DNA from: Asterias rubens
Lineage: Eukaryota > Echinodermata > Asteroidea > Forcipulatida > Asteriidae
NCBI RefSeq assembly: GCF_902459465.1
Contig: NC_047076.1
Location: 12,656,146-12,720,145 of the forward strand
DNA: 64,000 nucleotides
Direction: 5' to 3'
The notes beneath the pieces are model-generated. The model was not told the origin of the DNA. It ran no database searches and saw only the letters and a program-made list of their open reading frames with translations. Both the position numbers and the translations under genes were made by a program. Positions 1 to 10,477 of the stretch are shown here, in pieces (positions within the stretch are counted from its first letter, which is position 1; the number at the start of each line of letters is the position of its first letter).

Positions 1-2688
1 TATTAAGAACTCTGGAAGCCGCCCTAAATTTTGAAATTTGTATGCAGGGACATGCCAGGATGATTCAGGTACAAATACTGTTTCTCTAGCATTTTATAGT
101 TCCAGAATGAATCGAGAGTATAGCTGAAGGTTTTTATAAGTCCGGGCTTTTTTTCCAATGAATATATATTTGTTCTCCAATGTTCACCACGTGCCGTGTG
201 TATCATGCATTAAATTGCCTAAATCTTGGGGTGTGTCGGTTCCACTCCCTGACCTCTAGCCTCGCTTTGAAAATCACCAAAGCACTAAGTTTAGTACGAG
301 AGGAAAGCCCTTGAAAATGTCCTTCTAATGGTGCTAAACTTGTTTACATTGAGCAATGATTTGGGGTCAAATGTATCCGTCGAACTTTTGATTTTCTTTG
401 TGCACAAAAATCCCGTAGTGAGGCTTGTTGAGTTCGTTTCGGAGAACAGCTGCCTACTTGTCATTTTCGGCATCAAGAATTCTGGAAGCCGCCCTAAAAC
501 TTTGAAATCTGAATTCAGGGACATGCCAGGATGACGCAAGAACAAACTGCGTCTCTCTATCGTTTTTAGTTCCAGAATGATTCAAAAGCATAGCTGAAAG
601 TTTTTATAAGTCCGGGCTTTTTTTTCAAGGCATATATTATTTGTTTTCTCCAATAATCACCACATGCCGCGTGTTTCATGCATTAAATGTCCCAAATTTA
701 TGGGGTGTGTCGGGTCTACTCCCTGGCCTCTAGCGTCGCTTTGAAAATCCCCATAGCCCTGATTTTTGTACGAGAGGAAAGCCCTTGAAATTGTCCATCC
801 ATTGGTGCTAAACTTGTTTAGATTTGGCAATGATTTTGGGTGAAATTGACCCGTTGTACTTTTGATTTTCTCTGTGCAAAAAAATCCCGTAGGGAGGCTT
901 GTTGAGTTCGTTTCGGAGCCCAGCCGCCTACTTTTAATTTTCAGTATCAAGAAGTCTGGAAGCCGCTCTAAAACTTTGAAATTTGAATTCAGGGACATGC
1001 CAGGATGACGCAAGTACAAACTGCGTCTATCTATCGTTTTTAGTTCCAGAATGATTCAAAAGCATAGCTGAAAGTTTTTATAAGTCCGGGCTTTTTTTTC
1101 AAGGCATAGGCCTATATTTGTTTTCTCCAATAATCACCACATGCCGTGTGTTTCATGCATTAAATGTCCCAAATTTATGGGGTGTGTCGGGTCTACTCCC
1201 TGGCCTCTAGCGTCGCTTTGAAAATCCCCATAGCCCTAATTTTTGTACGAGAGGAAAGCCCTTGAAATTGTCCATCCATTGGTGCTAAACTTGTTTAGAT
1301 TTGGCAATGATTTTGGGTGAAATTGACCCGTTGTACTTTTGATTTTCTCTGTGCAAAAAAATCCCGTAGGGAGGCTTGTTGAGTTCGTTTCGGAGCCCAG
1401 CCGCCTATTTTTAATTTTCAGTATCAAGAAGTCTGGAAGCCGCTCTAAAACTTTGAAATTTGAATTCAGGGACATGCCAGGATGACGCAAGTACAAACTG
1501 CGTCTCTCTATCGTTTTTAGTTCCAGAATGATTCAAAAGCATAGCTGAAAGTTTTTATAAGTCCGGGCTTTTTTTTCAAGGCATAGGCCTATATTATTTG
1601 TTTTCTCTAATAATCACCACATGCCGTGTGTTTCATGCATTAAATGTCCCAAATTTATTGGGTGTGTCGGGTCTACTCCCTGGCCTCTAGCGTCGCTTTG
1701 AAAATCCCCATAGCCCTAATTTTTGTACGAGAGGAAAGCCCTTGAAATTGTCCGTCCATTGGTGCTAAACTTGTTTAGATTGGGCAATGATTTTGGGTGA
1801 AATTGACCCGTTGTACTTTTGATATTCTCTGTGCACAAAAATCCCGTAGGGAGGCTTGTTGAGTTCGTTTCGGAGCACAGCCGCCTACTTTTAATTTTCG
1901 GTATCAAGAAGTCTGGAAGGCGCTCTAAAACTTTGAAATTTGAATTCAGGGACATGCCAGGATGACGCAAGTACAAACTGCGTCTCTCTATCGTTTTTAG
2001 TTCCAGAATGATTCAAAAGCATAGCTGAAAGTTTTTTATCATTCCGGGCTTTTTGTTTCAAGGCATATATTTGTTTTCTCCAATAATCACCACATGCCGT
2101 GTGTTTCATGCATTAAATGTCCCAAATTTATGGGGTGTGTCGGGTCTACTCCCTGGCCTCTAGCGTCGCTTTGAAAATCCCCATAGCCCTAATTTTTGTA
2201 CGAGAGGAAAGCCCTTGAAATTGTCCATCCATTGGTGCTAAACTTGTTTAGATTGGGCAATGATTTTGGGTGAAATTGACCCGTTGTACTTTTGATATTC
2301 TCTGTGCACAAAAATCCCGTAGGGAGGCTTGTTGAGTTCGTTTCGGAGCACAGCCGCATACTTTTAATTTTCGGTATCAAGAAGTCTGGAAGCCGCTCTA
2401 AAACTTTGACATTTGAATTTAGGGACATGCCAGGATGCGCAGGTACAAACTGCGTCTCTCTATCGTTTTTAGTTCCAGAATGATTCAAAAGCATAGCTGA
2501 AAGTTTTTATAAGTCCGGGCTTTTTTTTTCAACGCATATATTTGTTTTCTCCAATAATCACCACATGCCGTGTGTATCATTCATTAAATGTCCCAAATTT
2601 TTGTACGAGAGGAAAGCCCTTGAAATTGTCCATCCAATGGTGCTTAACTTGTTTAGATTGAGCAATGATTTTGGGTCACAATTGCAGA
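1..2688. repeat. Tandem satellite, ~475-bp unit, about 5.6 copies
   Basis: The landmark CCCTGGCCTCTAGC recurs at about 247, 721, 1198, 1678 and 2151, a spacing of 473-480 bp. The array enters from the left window edge, and the last copy has lost roughly 100 bp near 2600. Copies starting near 721, 1198 and 1678 are almost identical, while the leftmost copy is clearly diverged, which fits recent local expansion. Each unit gives the same 80-120-codon open frame on the minus strand, but these frames repeat with the unit, vary in length and show no domain. I treat them as by-products of the repeat, not genes. Confidence 0.95.
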
Positions 2689-2821
2689 TGCAGTAGCGTC
2701 CAGGCGGACACGATTACATATGCAAAACTGTCAAGTGGACATTATTACATATGCAATAATGTCCAATTGAACAAGGCCCTTAGGAAATTCTTTCCCCATG
2801 TGCTGATGTAGGATGTAAGAT

Positions 2822-3272
2822 GATTCAAAAGAGGGCGCTATTAGAACTGATCTCCTGCCACACCGGGGTCCCTGGAGAATTTGTCCGCCAGAGATTATGT
2901 AGGCCTGGCTGAAGGGATACGATTCAAAAGAGGGCGCTATCCAGAAGAAGTTTATACATAATTCGCCATATGGGGGCTGATAGAGACCAGTGTATAATCT
3001 CCGGCGAGTCTCCTATCACCGGTGTCCCAGGGAATTCTGTCCACCGGAGATTCTGTCTCCTATAATGGGAAACTATGGGTGCGTTCGTTTAGCTTCCCTG
3101 GGTCGACCCCGTCGTGTGGCGTTTTGTCTTTCCAGGACAAACGTGTGCAGATAATTACCCACGTTCGTTCTGGAAAAAAAAAACGCCACACACCAGGGTA
3201 GACCCAGGGCAGCTAAACGAACGCACATACCATGGGATTGAGCGAGGAGGATGGTTCAAAAGAGGGCGCTAT
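2822..3272 (+). repeat. Three dispersed copies of a 20-nt motif
   Basis: The motif TTCAAAAGAGGGCGCTAT occurs at about 2824, 2923 and 3255, in each case followed by related sequence (GAAG/GAGG and a TTTGTACA/TTTATACA stretch). It looks like a degraded longer tandem unit into which the foldback element at 3079-3226 was inserted. No gene is seen here. Confidence 0.6.
3079..3226. mobile_element. Short foldback (palindromic) element
   Basis: The two ends are inverted repeats: GTGCGTTCGTTTAGCT at the left and its complement AGCTAAACGAACGCAC at the right. A second inner pair is GTGTGGCGTTT and AAACGCCACAC. The terminal arms are interrupted by small differences. I could not find a clean target duplication, so the superfamily is open. 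Related GGGTTCGATTAGCTT ends occur at 15048-15190. Confidence 0.7.
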
Positions 3273-3564
3273 CAGAGGAAGTTTGTACAATGGGGGACCG
3301 AATCTCCGGGCAGAATTTCCTGCCACACCGGCTTTATTGAATCAGCAATCTACCCCCCCCCCCCCCCCCTCCACTCTTACGAAATACTGTATCAAATCTG
3401 ACATTGCTTGGGCTTTGCGCATTAATATTGACTATTTCCACTTCAATGGTGCGGGGATATCAAAAGAAGCCCACATAAAGTTGGGACTTTTAAACACTTT
3501 TTGTTCTTTTTTCTTTCTAAGGGAGCTGAGTAACAATAAAAGACATGTTATTGGCCCTATGACC

Positions 3565-3645
3565 TGGGCACTAATGTAAAGCGCATTGATACGGTTATTG
3601 TGAAATGCGCGATATAAGAATTGTTATTATTATTATTGATTATTT
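3565..3645 (+). mobile_element. LINE 3' tail (L2/CR1 type)
   Basis: The stretch carries AAGCGCATTGATACGG, TGAAATGCGCGATATAAGAA and then an ATT trinucleotide run. This is the typical 3' end of L2/CR1-like non-LTR elements. It is a 5'-truncated insertion without coding sequence. Upstream (3353-3370) there is an 18-base C run. Confidence 0.6.
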
Positions 3646-4526
3646 CCTCGACACAACTTTACACTGTGTTGTTTACATGATTATTAGGGGATGGTTTTTA
3701 CAGAACAAAGATGTACACAGACTCCACAGTATGCAACACGGAATCTTAAAATACTTTTGTAAAAATATATAGATTTATTATACGAGTCGGTTTACTAAAA
3801 TCGAACCTCAAAATGGTTCACGAAGAATCATTATAAAGGTGCTGAATGTTGTTCCGGCGAGATTAAGATATTTCACATGAATAATAATGGTGAAATGTAA
3901 ACAACTTTTTCCCTATAAAAAATTCCCTAAAATATTCCACACAATAAAGGTCCGGGTTATTCATAAAACGCTTAAGAATGCGGACGTTGTTATAAAGGCA
4001 TGTTCACACAGCATGAAAGTCATGTAGGTATAGGGTCTACTGCGAAAAAATACAAAAAAATTGACAAAATATTGTTCATGAATAAAGTACGCATCATTGC
4101 ACACACTAAAGGGTTTCTATATCTTTCATTACCCACATTGGGCCAGGCAAGGGGAATTCATAAGGGGAAAACCAGTTTTGTTCACAATACTTTCATTCGC
4201 CACAAGACTTGACAATTATTTAAAACACAAATTCCATGAAACACTAAAAAACGTAATGTTGTCCTTACCCATAGGCAATCTTCTGTCATGCGCTTTTACA
4301 AGACTTACAATATTAACGATTTGACTCAAATTCCATTGTACATAATGTTGTTCCCATAGCCATAGAGGCAATCTAAACTTTCATTCCATTACAATACTTC
4401 AAATTGTACATTATTTCAACACAATTTACAAACATTCTATGTCACATGAAAAAACATAAGGTTTCCCCATAATTTATTATTGGCAATCTACTTTCCTGAC
4501 AACACTTACAGTTATTTAAACTCATT
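3646..4526. other. Non-coding stretch, nothing recognised
   Basis: AT-rich sequence without recognisable genes, RNA genes or clear repeats. Short open frames around 4000-4324 have no supporting features. Confidence 0.5.
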
Positions 4527-4860
4527 TAAAGACACCGGACCCTATTGGTAATTGTCAAAGGCCAGTCTTCTCACGTGGTGTATCTCAACATAAATGCATT
4601 AAATAACTTCGGTCATCGAAGTTGCGAGATAATAATGAAAGAAAAAAACACCCTTGTCACACTAAGTTGTGTGCCTTCAAATGCTTGAATTCGAGACCTC
4701 AAAATTCGCGGAAAATTACTCCTTTCTCGAAAAGTACTCCACTTCAGAGGGAGCCGTTTCTCACAACGTTTTACACAACCCCTCCCCATTACTTGTTACC
4801 AAGTAAGGTTTTATGCTAATGATGTTTTGAGTAATTACCAATATGTGTTCACTGTCTTTG
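4527..4860 (-). mobile_element. MITE family A, diverged copy in reverse orientation
   Basis: It starts with AAAGACACCGGACCCTATTGG and contains reversed versions of the family A core (GTTGCGAGATAATAATGAAAG, TTCGAGACCTC, CAGAGGGAGCCGTTTCTCACA). It ends near TTACCAATATGTGTTCACTG. It is older than the copies at 5477 and 9256. Confidence 0.8.
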
Positions 4861-5476
4861 ATCAAATTCAAATTCCATGATACATGAACAAAACATCATG
4901 TGGCAACTGTAGGAAATAGGAAATTGCATATTCTGTCCATTTTGGGAACCCCACAATTTTCCCACACAATGCACAATTAATGGGACACTGCATATTTTTC
5001 CCATTTGGGGTTGCCCACATTTCCCCATAACCATGTGGGCCATTTCAATGATGACATAAGAAGACTTATTTACAATATTATACAATGTACAAACATTATA
5101 CTCTATTATACACATACACCAATCAGTTGCACCAATGAGTGTTTACACTACAAATGATTTTCTATCGCAAATAAAGCAAACCTATAACGCACTACCCATT
5201 ATACACATAATGACACTGTATAAATCTTTACATAATACATAATAACTGTAAGTAGCTGGTTTTGTCAAAGACTGATGGGCGAGCACGTGCAGCGCGTTCC
5301 CCTAACGGCATTGGGGTCCAGGCCCGCCCAAGGTCCCCGGATTTGTTTTGATTCTCGATGCTATGTGGTGCGATCTGAGAAATTTCTGGCTTAATCCATT
5401 GAATCAATTTGTTCTTTAAATCATTACCCTTTTTGTTATATTATTGAGCCCTGAACCTGCCATAGATTTTTATCAA
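4861..5476. other. Non-coding stretch, nothing recognised
   Basis: Intergenic sequence with several CCCATTT/CCCCATA-rich short words (4920-5040). No gene supported. Confidence 0.4.
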
Positions 5477-5855
5477 AGGCAGTGGACACTATTGGTAATT
5501 ACTCAAAATAATTATTGGCAGAAAACCTTTCTTGGTAACAAGTAATGGGGAGAGGTTGATGGTATAAAGCATTGTGAGAAACGGCTCCCTCTGAAGTGCC
5601 ATAGTTTTCGAGAAAGAATTAATTTTCCACGAATTTGATTTCGAGACCTCAGATTTAGAACTTGAGGTCTCGAAATCAACCATCTAAACGCACACAACCT
5701 AGTGTGACAAGGATAATTTTTCTTTCATTATTATCTCCCAACTTCGACGAGCGATTGAGCTCAAATTTTCACAGGTTTGTTATTGTATGCATATGTTGAG
5801 ATACACCAAAATGTGAAGGCTAGTCTTTGACAATTACCAATAGTGTCCACTGCCT
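5477..5855 (+). mobile_element. MITE family A, full-length copy
   Basis: Ends are AGGCAGTGGACACTATTGG and its complement, with TTAA-like flanks (TCAA left, TTAA right). A central palindrome holds TTTCGAGACCTCA and TGAGGTCTCGAAA. The length is about 379 bp with no coding capacity. TTAA target duplications and AGG termini suggest mobilisation by a Kolobok- or piggyBac-type transposase (inference). It lies only about 60 bp behind the stop codon of the stonustoxin-like gene, so it probably forms part of its 3' UTR. Confidence 0.9.
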
Positions 5856-5917
5856 TTAAGTGTGTTTTTCATCTCAGTTGAGAAGGGTTGTTTGATTGTT
5901 CCGATTGGGCCCCTTAA

Positions 5918-8023
5918 TTACATCACAGTGCACACCAAATTGCTCTTTGTTGAGTACAAGAGTTTTTCACTCCCCATGCTAGTCCAAGCTGGATAAACGG
6001 TGAACACTTGGAACTCATAGGTTGTGTTTCTTGATAAACCATAAATGGTGTGTCTTGTCTTTGTTGTGAATTCTTCCCCATATTGTTCTTCTTTGGTCTC
6101 ACCTTCATTGGAGGATGTACTTGTGTATGTTACTTTGTATCCTTTTATTTTGTATTCTGATGGTTCAGCGTTTTCCCAAGACAGAGAGAATTTGAAGTAC
6201 TCCCCCTTAGCCCCATAGTTTAAAATCACTGGTCCCCCTGGTGGTGTAAAGTGCTCTGTCTTGCATTTCCCACCGCTAAACAATAAGACAGATCCATTCT
6301 TGTGTGTCTCAACGTCCTTGTGTTTGAAGCTTGTGACCACGAAAGATGTTTTATTATTTTGTACTCCGCGGTTTTCATTATAAAACCCGAAAGCGTTTCT
6401 TTTGAAATCCAATGCGAACCAACCAAAACCTTTGTCTTGGAAGTTGTTGTCGACTTGATCAGTATTACCTTGCAAAAGTGAATCGACATCATGATCAGTA
6501 TTGTCATTTGAGTCGTAATAGACCTGATCAGTACTATCTAGCGATTCGTTATCGACTTGATCATTATTGTCTTGCAAGTTGTGATCGACATGATCAGTAC
6601 TATCTAGCGATTCGTTATCGACTTGATCATTATTGTCTTGCAAGTGATCGACATGATCAGTATTGTCAATTAAGTTGTGATCGACATGATCAGTATTGTC
6701 TTGCGAGTTGTGATCGACATGACAAGGGTTTTTCCTGTAACTCTTGAGTGTATTGAGGTATGTTTCTGCTGTAGAAAGGATAGGAGGGAGTGCAAAGCAT
6801 ACTACGTTTTCTTTCTCGGGGTCATTTATTGCATACTTAAACTCCTCCAGTGTTTCAATGACCTTTATTCCTGGTAGGTTTTCCAGCAAACCTTCCAAAT
6901 CCCGTAACTCTTTCTCTCTGCAGTTTATCCAACAATTCAATAAATCATACGTAAACGGAGACTTGCTCGTAACTACATCTTGCAGTGTTTTGTCATCACC
7001 GCTGCGTCTGATTTCAGGAAGGATTCGCGCCACGCTTTTTTTGAATGTTTCTGTGAACCAAACGATCTGCTGATAGTACTTATGAATGAGCTTGCTGTAA
7101 CTCGGGAATTGTTCGCATGCCGTGTGCTGCATAAGGGTTTGGCATTTTTCACTCATCCGTTCAAGCTCACTCATGTTGTTAACGAATTCTGACAACAAGT
7201 TATGATCAATTTCTTTGAAGACTGAAGTGTGTTTGCCCTGGAAAAAAGATAGGGGAGTGACAGTTACCCGAACTGAAACTGGATTTGTTTCGCATAGTTT
7301 AGGCAGCTCGCGACAGAACTTTAAAGCCTGCTTATAATTTGATGGATGAAGTTCTGAAGTGAAATCCCCGTACAGCGTACAGCCGAACTGCCTATCGGCT
7401 AAATTTGCTCTCTCATTTTTGGCACTCTCTACAGACGCCTCGTTTCCAATTCCCTCAGCGATTGCAACTTTCAAATTTGCCTTCAAACTGAGATTGTTTT
7501 TATGGCTGTCTTTCGTGATTGCAGATTCCTCATAAAAGACAAGGAACACAGTGACACCATAAGTAACACTTGTTACTACGTGTGTTGCATTGGGGTTGCG
7601 CACATTAGGTGACGTTAAATCTGTGATTGATATTTTTGTTTGTTTGGTGGTTATCTCGTAGTGCAACGTCACAACACGCCTGCGCAAATTTGACATTTTG
7701 GTGCTGTCATTTAAGTATTTAGCTGCGCCGCCCAAAGTAACAAGTCCTGATAAAATGCTAGCCTGAAGGGAAGCATCTGCTTCAAAATAATTCACCTTTT
7801 TAGTATCATTTGCTTCGTCCTCCATGATAAAGACTAAGCTTGTTGAGGGTTCACTTAATTCGGCTACTTTCAGCTCCTCTCTACTCCAGGGAAACTCCCC
7901 TAATATTGGACGGTCCGTGCAGCAATCGTACAGCATGCCGACTTCCATGTTCCGTCCAAGTGTAGACATGGAAATCTCTTTGTCACTGTCTTCCGTTTTT
8001 GATCCTGAGATGTACGACCACAT
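5918..8023 (-). CDS. Stonustoxin/neoverrucotoxin-like protein with FN3 tail (SNTX-like)
   Basis: 701 residues, open throughout. Residues about 20-265 match the SNTX N-terminal MACPF/perforin-like module, about 266-385 the helical FAT module, and about 385-432 plus 531-592 look like two halves of the SNTX thioredoxin-like domain. Residues 434-530 are an Asp/Asn-rich repeat. Residues 593-700 form a fibronectin type III domain (P-x-x-P start, conserved W, Y and L, GY and TYEFQV core). There is no PRY/SPRY domain as in fish venom toxins. The family is widespread in animals and most members are not known toxins; pore formation is possible but not shown. There is no signal peptide. Splice acceptors lie just upstream (AG ending at 8037 or 8029 on the minus strand), so the first ATG of this exon may not be the true start; see 10222-10303. 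The stop at 5918 is followed by a MITE. Confidence 0.85.
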   Translation of the reverse strand: MWSYISGSKTEDSDKEISMSTLGRNMEVGMLYDCCTDRPILGEFPWSREELKVAELSEPSTSLVFIMEDEANDTKKVNYFEADASLQASILSGLVTLGGAAKYLNDSTKMSNLRRRVVTLHYEITTKQTKISITDLTSPNVRNPNATHVVTSVTYGVTVFLVFYEESAITKDSHKNNLSLKANLKVAIAEGIGNEASVESAKNERANLADRQFGCTLYGDFTSELHPSNYKQALKFCRELPKLCETNPVSVRVTVTPLSFFQGKHTSVFKEIDHNLLSEFVNNMSELERMSEKCQTLMQHTACEQFPSYSKLIHKYYQQIVWFTETFKKSVARILPEIRRSGDDKTLQDVVTSKSPFTYDLLNCWINCREKELRDLEGLLENLPGIKVIETLEEFKYAINDPEKENVVCFALPPILSTAETYLNTLKSYRKNPCHVDHNSQDNTDHVDHNLIDNTDHVDHLQDNNDQVDNESLDSTDHVDHNLQDNNDQVDNESLDSTDQVYYDSNDNTDHDVDSLLQGNTDQVDNNFQDKGFGWFALDFKRNAFGFYNENRGVQNNKTSFVVTSFKHKDVETHKNGSVLLFSGGKCKTEHFTPPGGPVILNYGAKGEYFKFSLSWENAEPSEYKIKGYKVTYTSTSSNEGETKEEQYGEEFTTKTRHTIYGLSRNTTYEFQVFTVYPAWTSMGSEKLLYSTKSNLVCTVM
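6434..6724 (-). repeat. Coding minisatellite, 33-bp unit, ~9 copies
   Basis: Inside the stonustoxin-like gene (residues 434-530). The unit is 11 residues with the pattern (H/Q)VD(H/N)xxxDN(T/N)D, and the reading frame is kept throughout. One unit has 10 residues and one has 12. Two units (QVDNESLDSTD) are identical at protein level and lie in two near-identical higher-order blocks around 6525-6640, showing recent duplication. The stretch is strongly acidic and predicted to be disordered. Copy number is likely to vary between individuals (inference). Confidence 0.9.
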
Positions 8024-8036
8024 CTTGTCTGTGAAC

Positions 8037-9255
8037 CTATTCAGAATAAATAATTCAGAAAGGGATGTTTTAAGGGAAGCTTTCTACTATATTATCTTAA
8101 AAGTGTGTAGTTTAATGTAAATCTGTGGAGATTGTGTTTTGTGTCCAACAAAAAGTACCCAAACCTTATATAAAAAAATTAAACAAATCTCTGGCGAAGA
8201 GCTAGTTTTATTATTTACTAAGGCACTTTTGGACCTGTATACATCTTTTAAAAGATAGCAAAAAAAAAAAACTCCACAAAAACACACATAAGTTTCAAAA
8301 TACCATGTGAGCTGTTCACCCTGTCTCGAAGACTCGCATCAAAGATTATAAAGACATTTTAAGAAGAATACAAGCAGACCACGTGGTCAGTGATTAACCA
8401 ATCGAAGGACTAAGTTGTTTTCTTCAAATCAGCCTATAGGAGTTGCTGGCTTCACAATTATTTCGATCACGCTTCCGTTTCTCCGAATAAATGATGAAAA
8501 ATGGAGCCATAACTTTTCAATTTTTGTTTCGAACGCATTGTCGTTTGAAAGAAAGAAAGACCTAAAGAATAGTTTGATAAATGGTTTTAATAATTACATT
8601 GTTCTGCAATGCTGATGTCACTGTCTCGATTGCGCATGGAAGCCTTTGCCTTCGAACAAATTCAACCTAAAACAAAATAAAAAGACCAAAATAAAAACTC
8701 TTCGCATAAAAACACCAACAGTGCCCTTGAACTGACATGCAATTTAACAATTATTATTATGTAAATCTGCAGTCAACAAAGCGTGTAAAGGCCTATGTTA
8801 TACCATCAAACGCAAATGAAACTAGTGTAACATAATGTTACTATCCACCATAAAATATGTGATTCAACTTGGCCAATCCAGGGTTGGTACCATTACGTTA
8901 CTATTCACCAGTTACGATCCAACGCGCAGTTCGGACTTGTGTAACGTAACGTTTCTAACCGTCAAGGGCAATTCGACTCAAAAAATATTACTGTTGTAAA
9001 TGTTAATATCCAGGATTAGTAATGGTTTATTTATTTCATTAATATTGATTAAATTGAGCAATATTGACTAAAAGAAACTATAAACACTGAATTGTGTTTG
9101 AAGATTTGCATGGTGTGGAGAATAAGAGCAGCTATAAATAAAAATATTAATAGTATAGTAAACAAAAGAGTTTTTACCCATGGTTGTACCCGCGAGTTTA
9201 CTATTAATATTGTATATTTATAGTTACTCTTATAAACACTGAATTGTGGTATTAA
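8037..9255. other. Probable intron of the stonustoxin-like gene
   Basis: AT-rich sequence between the main exon and the candidate upstream exon at 10222-10303. No RNA gene or coding stretch recognised. Short open frames are unconvincing. Confidence 0.4.
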
Positions 9256-9635
9256 AGGCAGTGGACACTATTGGTAATTACTCAAAATAATTATTCGCAT
9301 ATAAACCTTTCTTGTTGACAAGTAATGGGGAGAGGTTGGTGGTATAAAACATTGTGAGAAACAGCTCCCTCTGAAGTGCCATAGTTTTGGAGAAAGAAGT
9401 AATTTTCAACGAATTTGATTTCGAGACCTCAAGTTTAGAACTTGAGGTCTCGAAATCAACCATCTAAACGTACACAACTTCGTGTGACAAGGGTGTTTTC
9501 TTCTTTCATTATTATCTTGCAACTTTAATGACCGATTGAGCTCAAATTTTCACAGGTTTGTTATTTTATGCATATGTTGAGATACACCAACTGTGAAGGC
9601 TTGTCTTTGACAATTACCAATAGTGTCCACTGCCT
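9256..9635 (+). mobile_element. MITE family A, full-length copy with TTAA duplication
   Basis: 380 bp, flanked on both sides by TTAA (9252-9255 and 9636-9639). Termini are AGGCAGTGGACACTATTGG and its complement. The central palindrome is as in the copy at 5477. This copy shows the target duplication most cleanly. Confidence 0.92.
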
Positions 9636-9689
9636 TTAAATGTACAATTTGGCAGTAAATACAATAAAAAGGTAGTTTAAACGATAAAG

Positions 9690-9845
9690 AACATTTATTT
9701 CGGTTTTTACCCATATACACCGACGTGAGTTCGCGAGTTCTGTCAACAAAGACACAGGTATTACTCGGGTTGGATTCGAACCTACGACCCTTGCAATTAC
9801 AGCAGTGTCACCAACTAGACCACCGAGAGTGCCCGATAGCTAGAG
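9690..9845 (-). mobile_element. tRNA-derived SINE
   Basis: Read on the minus strand, the head has a Pol III A box (TGGTCTAGTTGG), a B box (GGTTCGAATCC) and ends that can pair (CTCGG/CCGAG). An unrelated tail with GTGTATATGGGTAAAAACCG follows. The anticodon arm is poorly formed, so this is a SINE and not a working tRNA. Confidence 0.65.
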
Positions 9846-10221
9846 ACAGGTTAATTAATATCCCTATTAAAATAACATTGTCTGTCGTTATTTGTTTGTA
9901 AGTGACCAAACAGAAATTCTACTAAAATACCAAAGGTACTGTTGATACTTAAACCTACACTGCACAGAAAAGCACATTAAAATGCAGCTAGAGAGTTTAC
10001 CAAAGCTTTATTAAGACGAGCATTCATCATTTCAGTTACATTATTTCATGTCAACATCAATCAATATACATAATGTGATGATGTTGCCTAGAGAACCTAC
10101 GTATAGTAACTTGTACAAGTGAAAACTTGATCCAGTTTAGTTCACAATAATAAATAATAATGTGACATTATGTAGGAAAAAAGATAAGCAAATGCTTTTG
10201 AGTTATGTAGGCTATACTTAC

Positions 10222-10303
10222 GTTTGACCAAGATGGTTTGTCCAGAAAATGTTTTAAGTGTCTCCACACGTTGATAGCCGATCAGCAAATTTTCCAAGTC
10301 AAG
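10222..10303 (-). CDS. Candidate upstream coding exon of the stonustoxin-like gene
   Basis: On the minus strand a good acceptor (TTTTAATTCCGTTTCAG) precedes 82 nt that are open in only one frame (27 codons plus one base). A consensus donor (C|GTAAGT) follows. The exon ends in phase 1. Spliced to the acceptor at 8029 it reads in frame into the ATG at 8023; with the acceptor at 8037 it would be out of frame. This makes it likely that the protein has coding exons upstream of the 701 residues listed. Family homology of this short piece is unclear. The 3' end of the LINE lies only about 45 bp upstream of the acceptor. Confidence 0.5.
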
Positions 10304-10477
10304 CTGAAACGGAATTAAAATCGAAACACTTTGAATTTGAAGCTGAGCAAACTTTAATAATAATAATAATAAGACTTGTAATGCGCACATATCCACCCTG
10401 CTGGGTGTTCAAGGCGCAGTAAAACCAAAAACAAAAAAAACAAAAACAAAACACAAAGAAAAACAGACACAACAAAA

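Noticed and set aside
291..2494. Series of similar minus-strand open frames of 84-120 codons
   Set aside because: They recur with the satellite unit, differ by frameshifts and truncation between units, and have no domain. They follow from the tandem repeat.
3232..3579. 115-codon plus-strand frame
   Set aside because: Passes through a C homopolymer (coding for a Pro run) and into a LINE tail; no conserved domain.
6412..6747. Plus-strand repeat-rich frame opposite the SNTX-like gene
   Set aside because: It is the reverse reading of the coding minisatellite; the minus-strand frame is much longer and has recognisable domains.
9755..9845. Functional tRNA gene on the minus strand
   Set aside because: A and B boxes are present but the anticodon arm does not fold; classed as SINE head.
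10142..10396. 84-codon minus-strand frame across 10142-10396 as a single gene
   Set aside because: Only the central 82 nt, between acceptor and donor, look coding. The upstream part is the LINE tail and the downstream part is intron.
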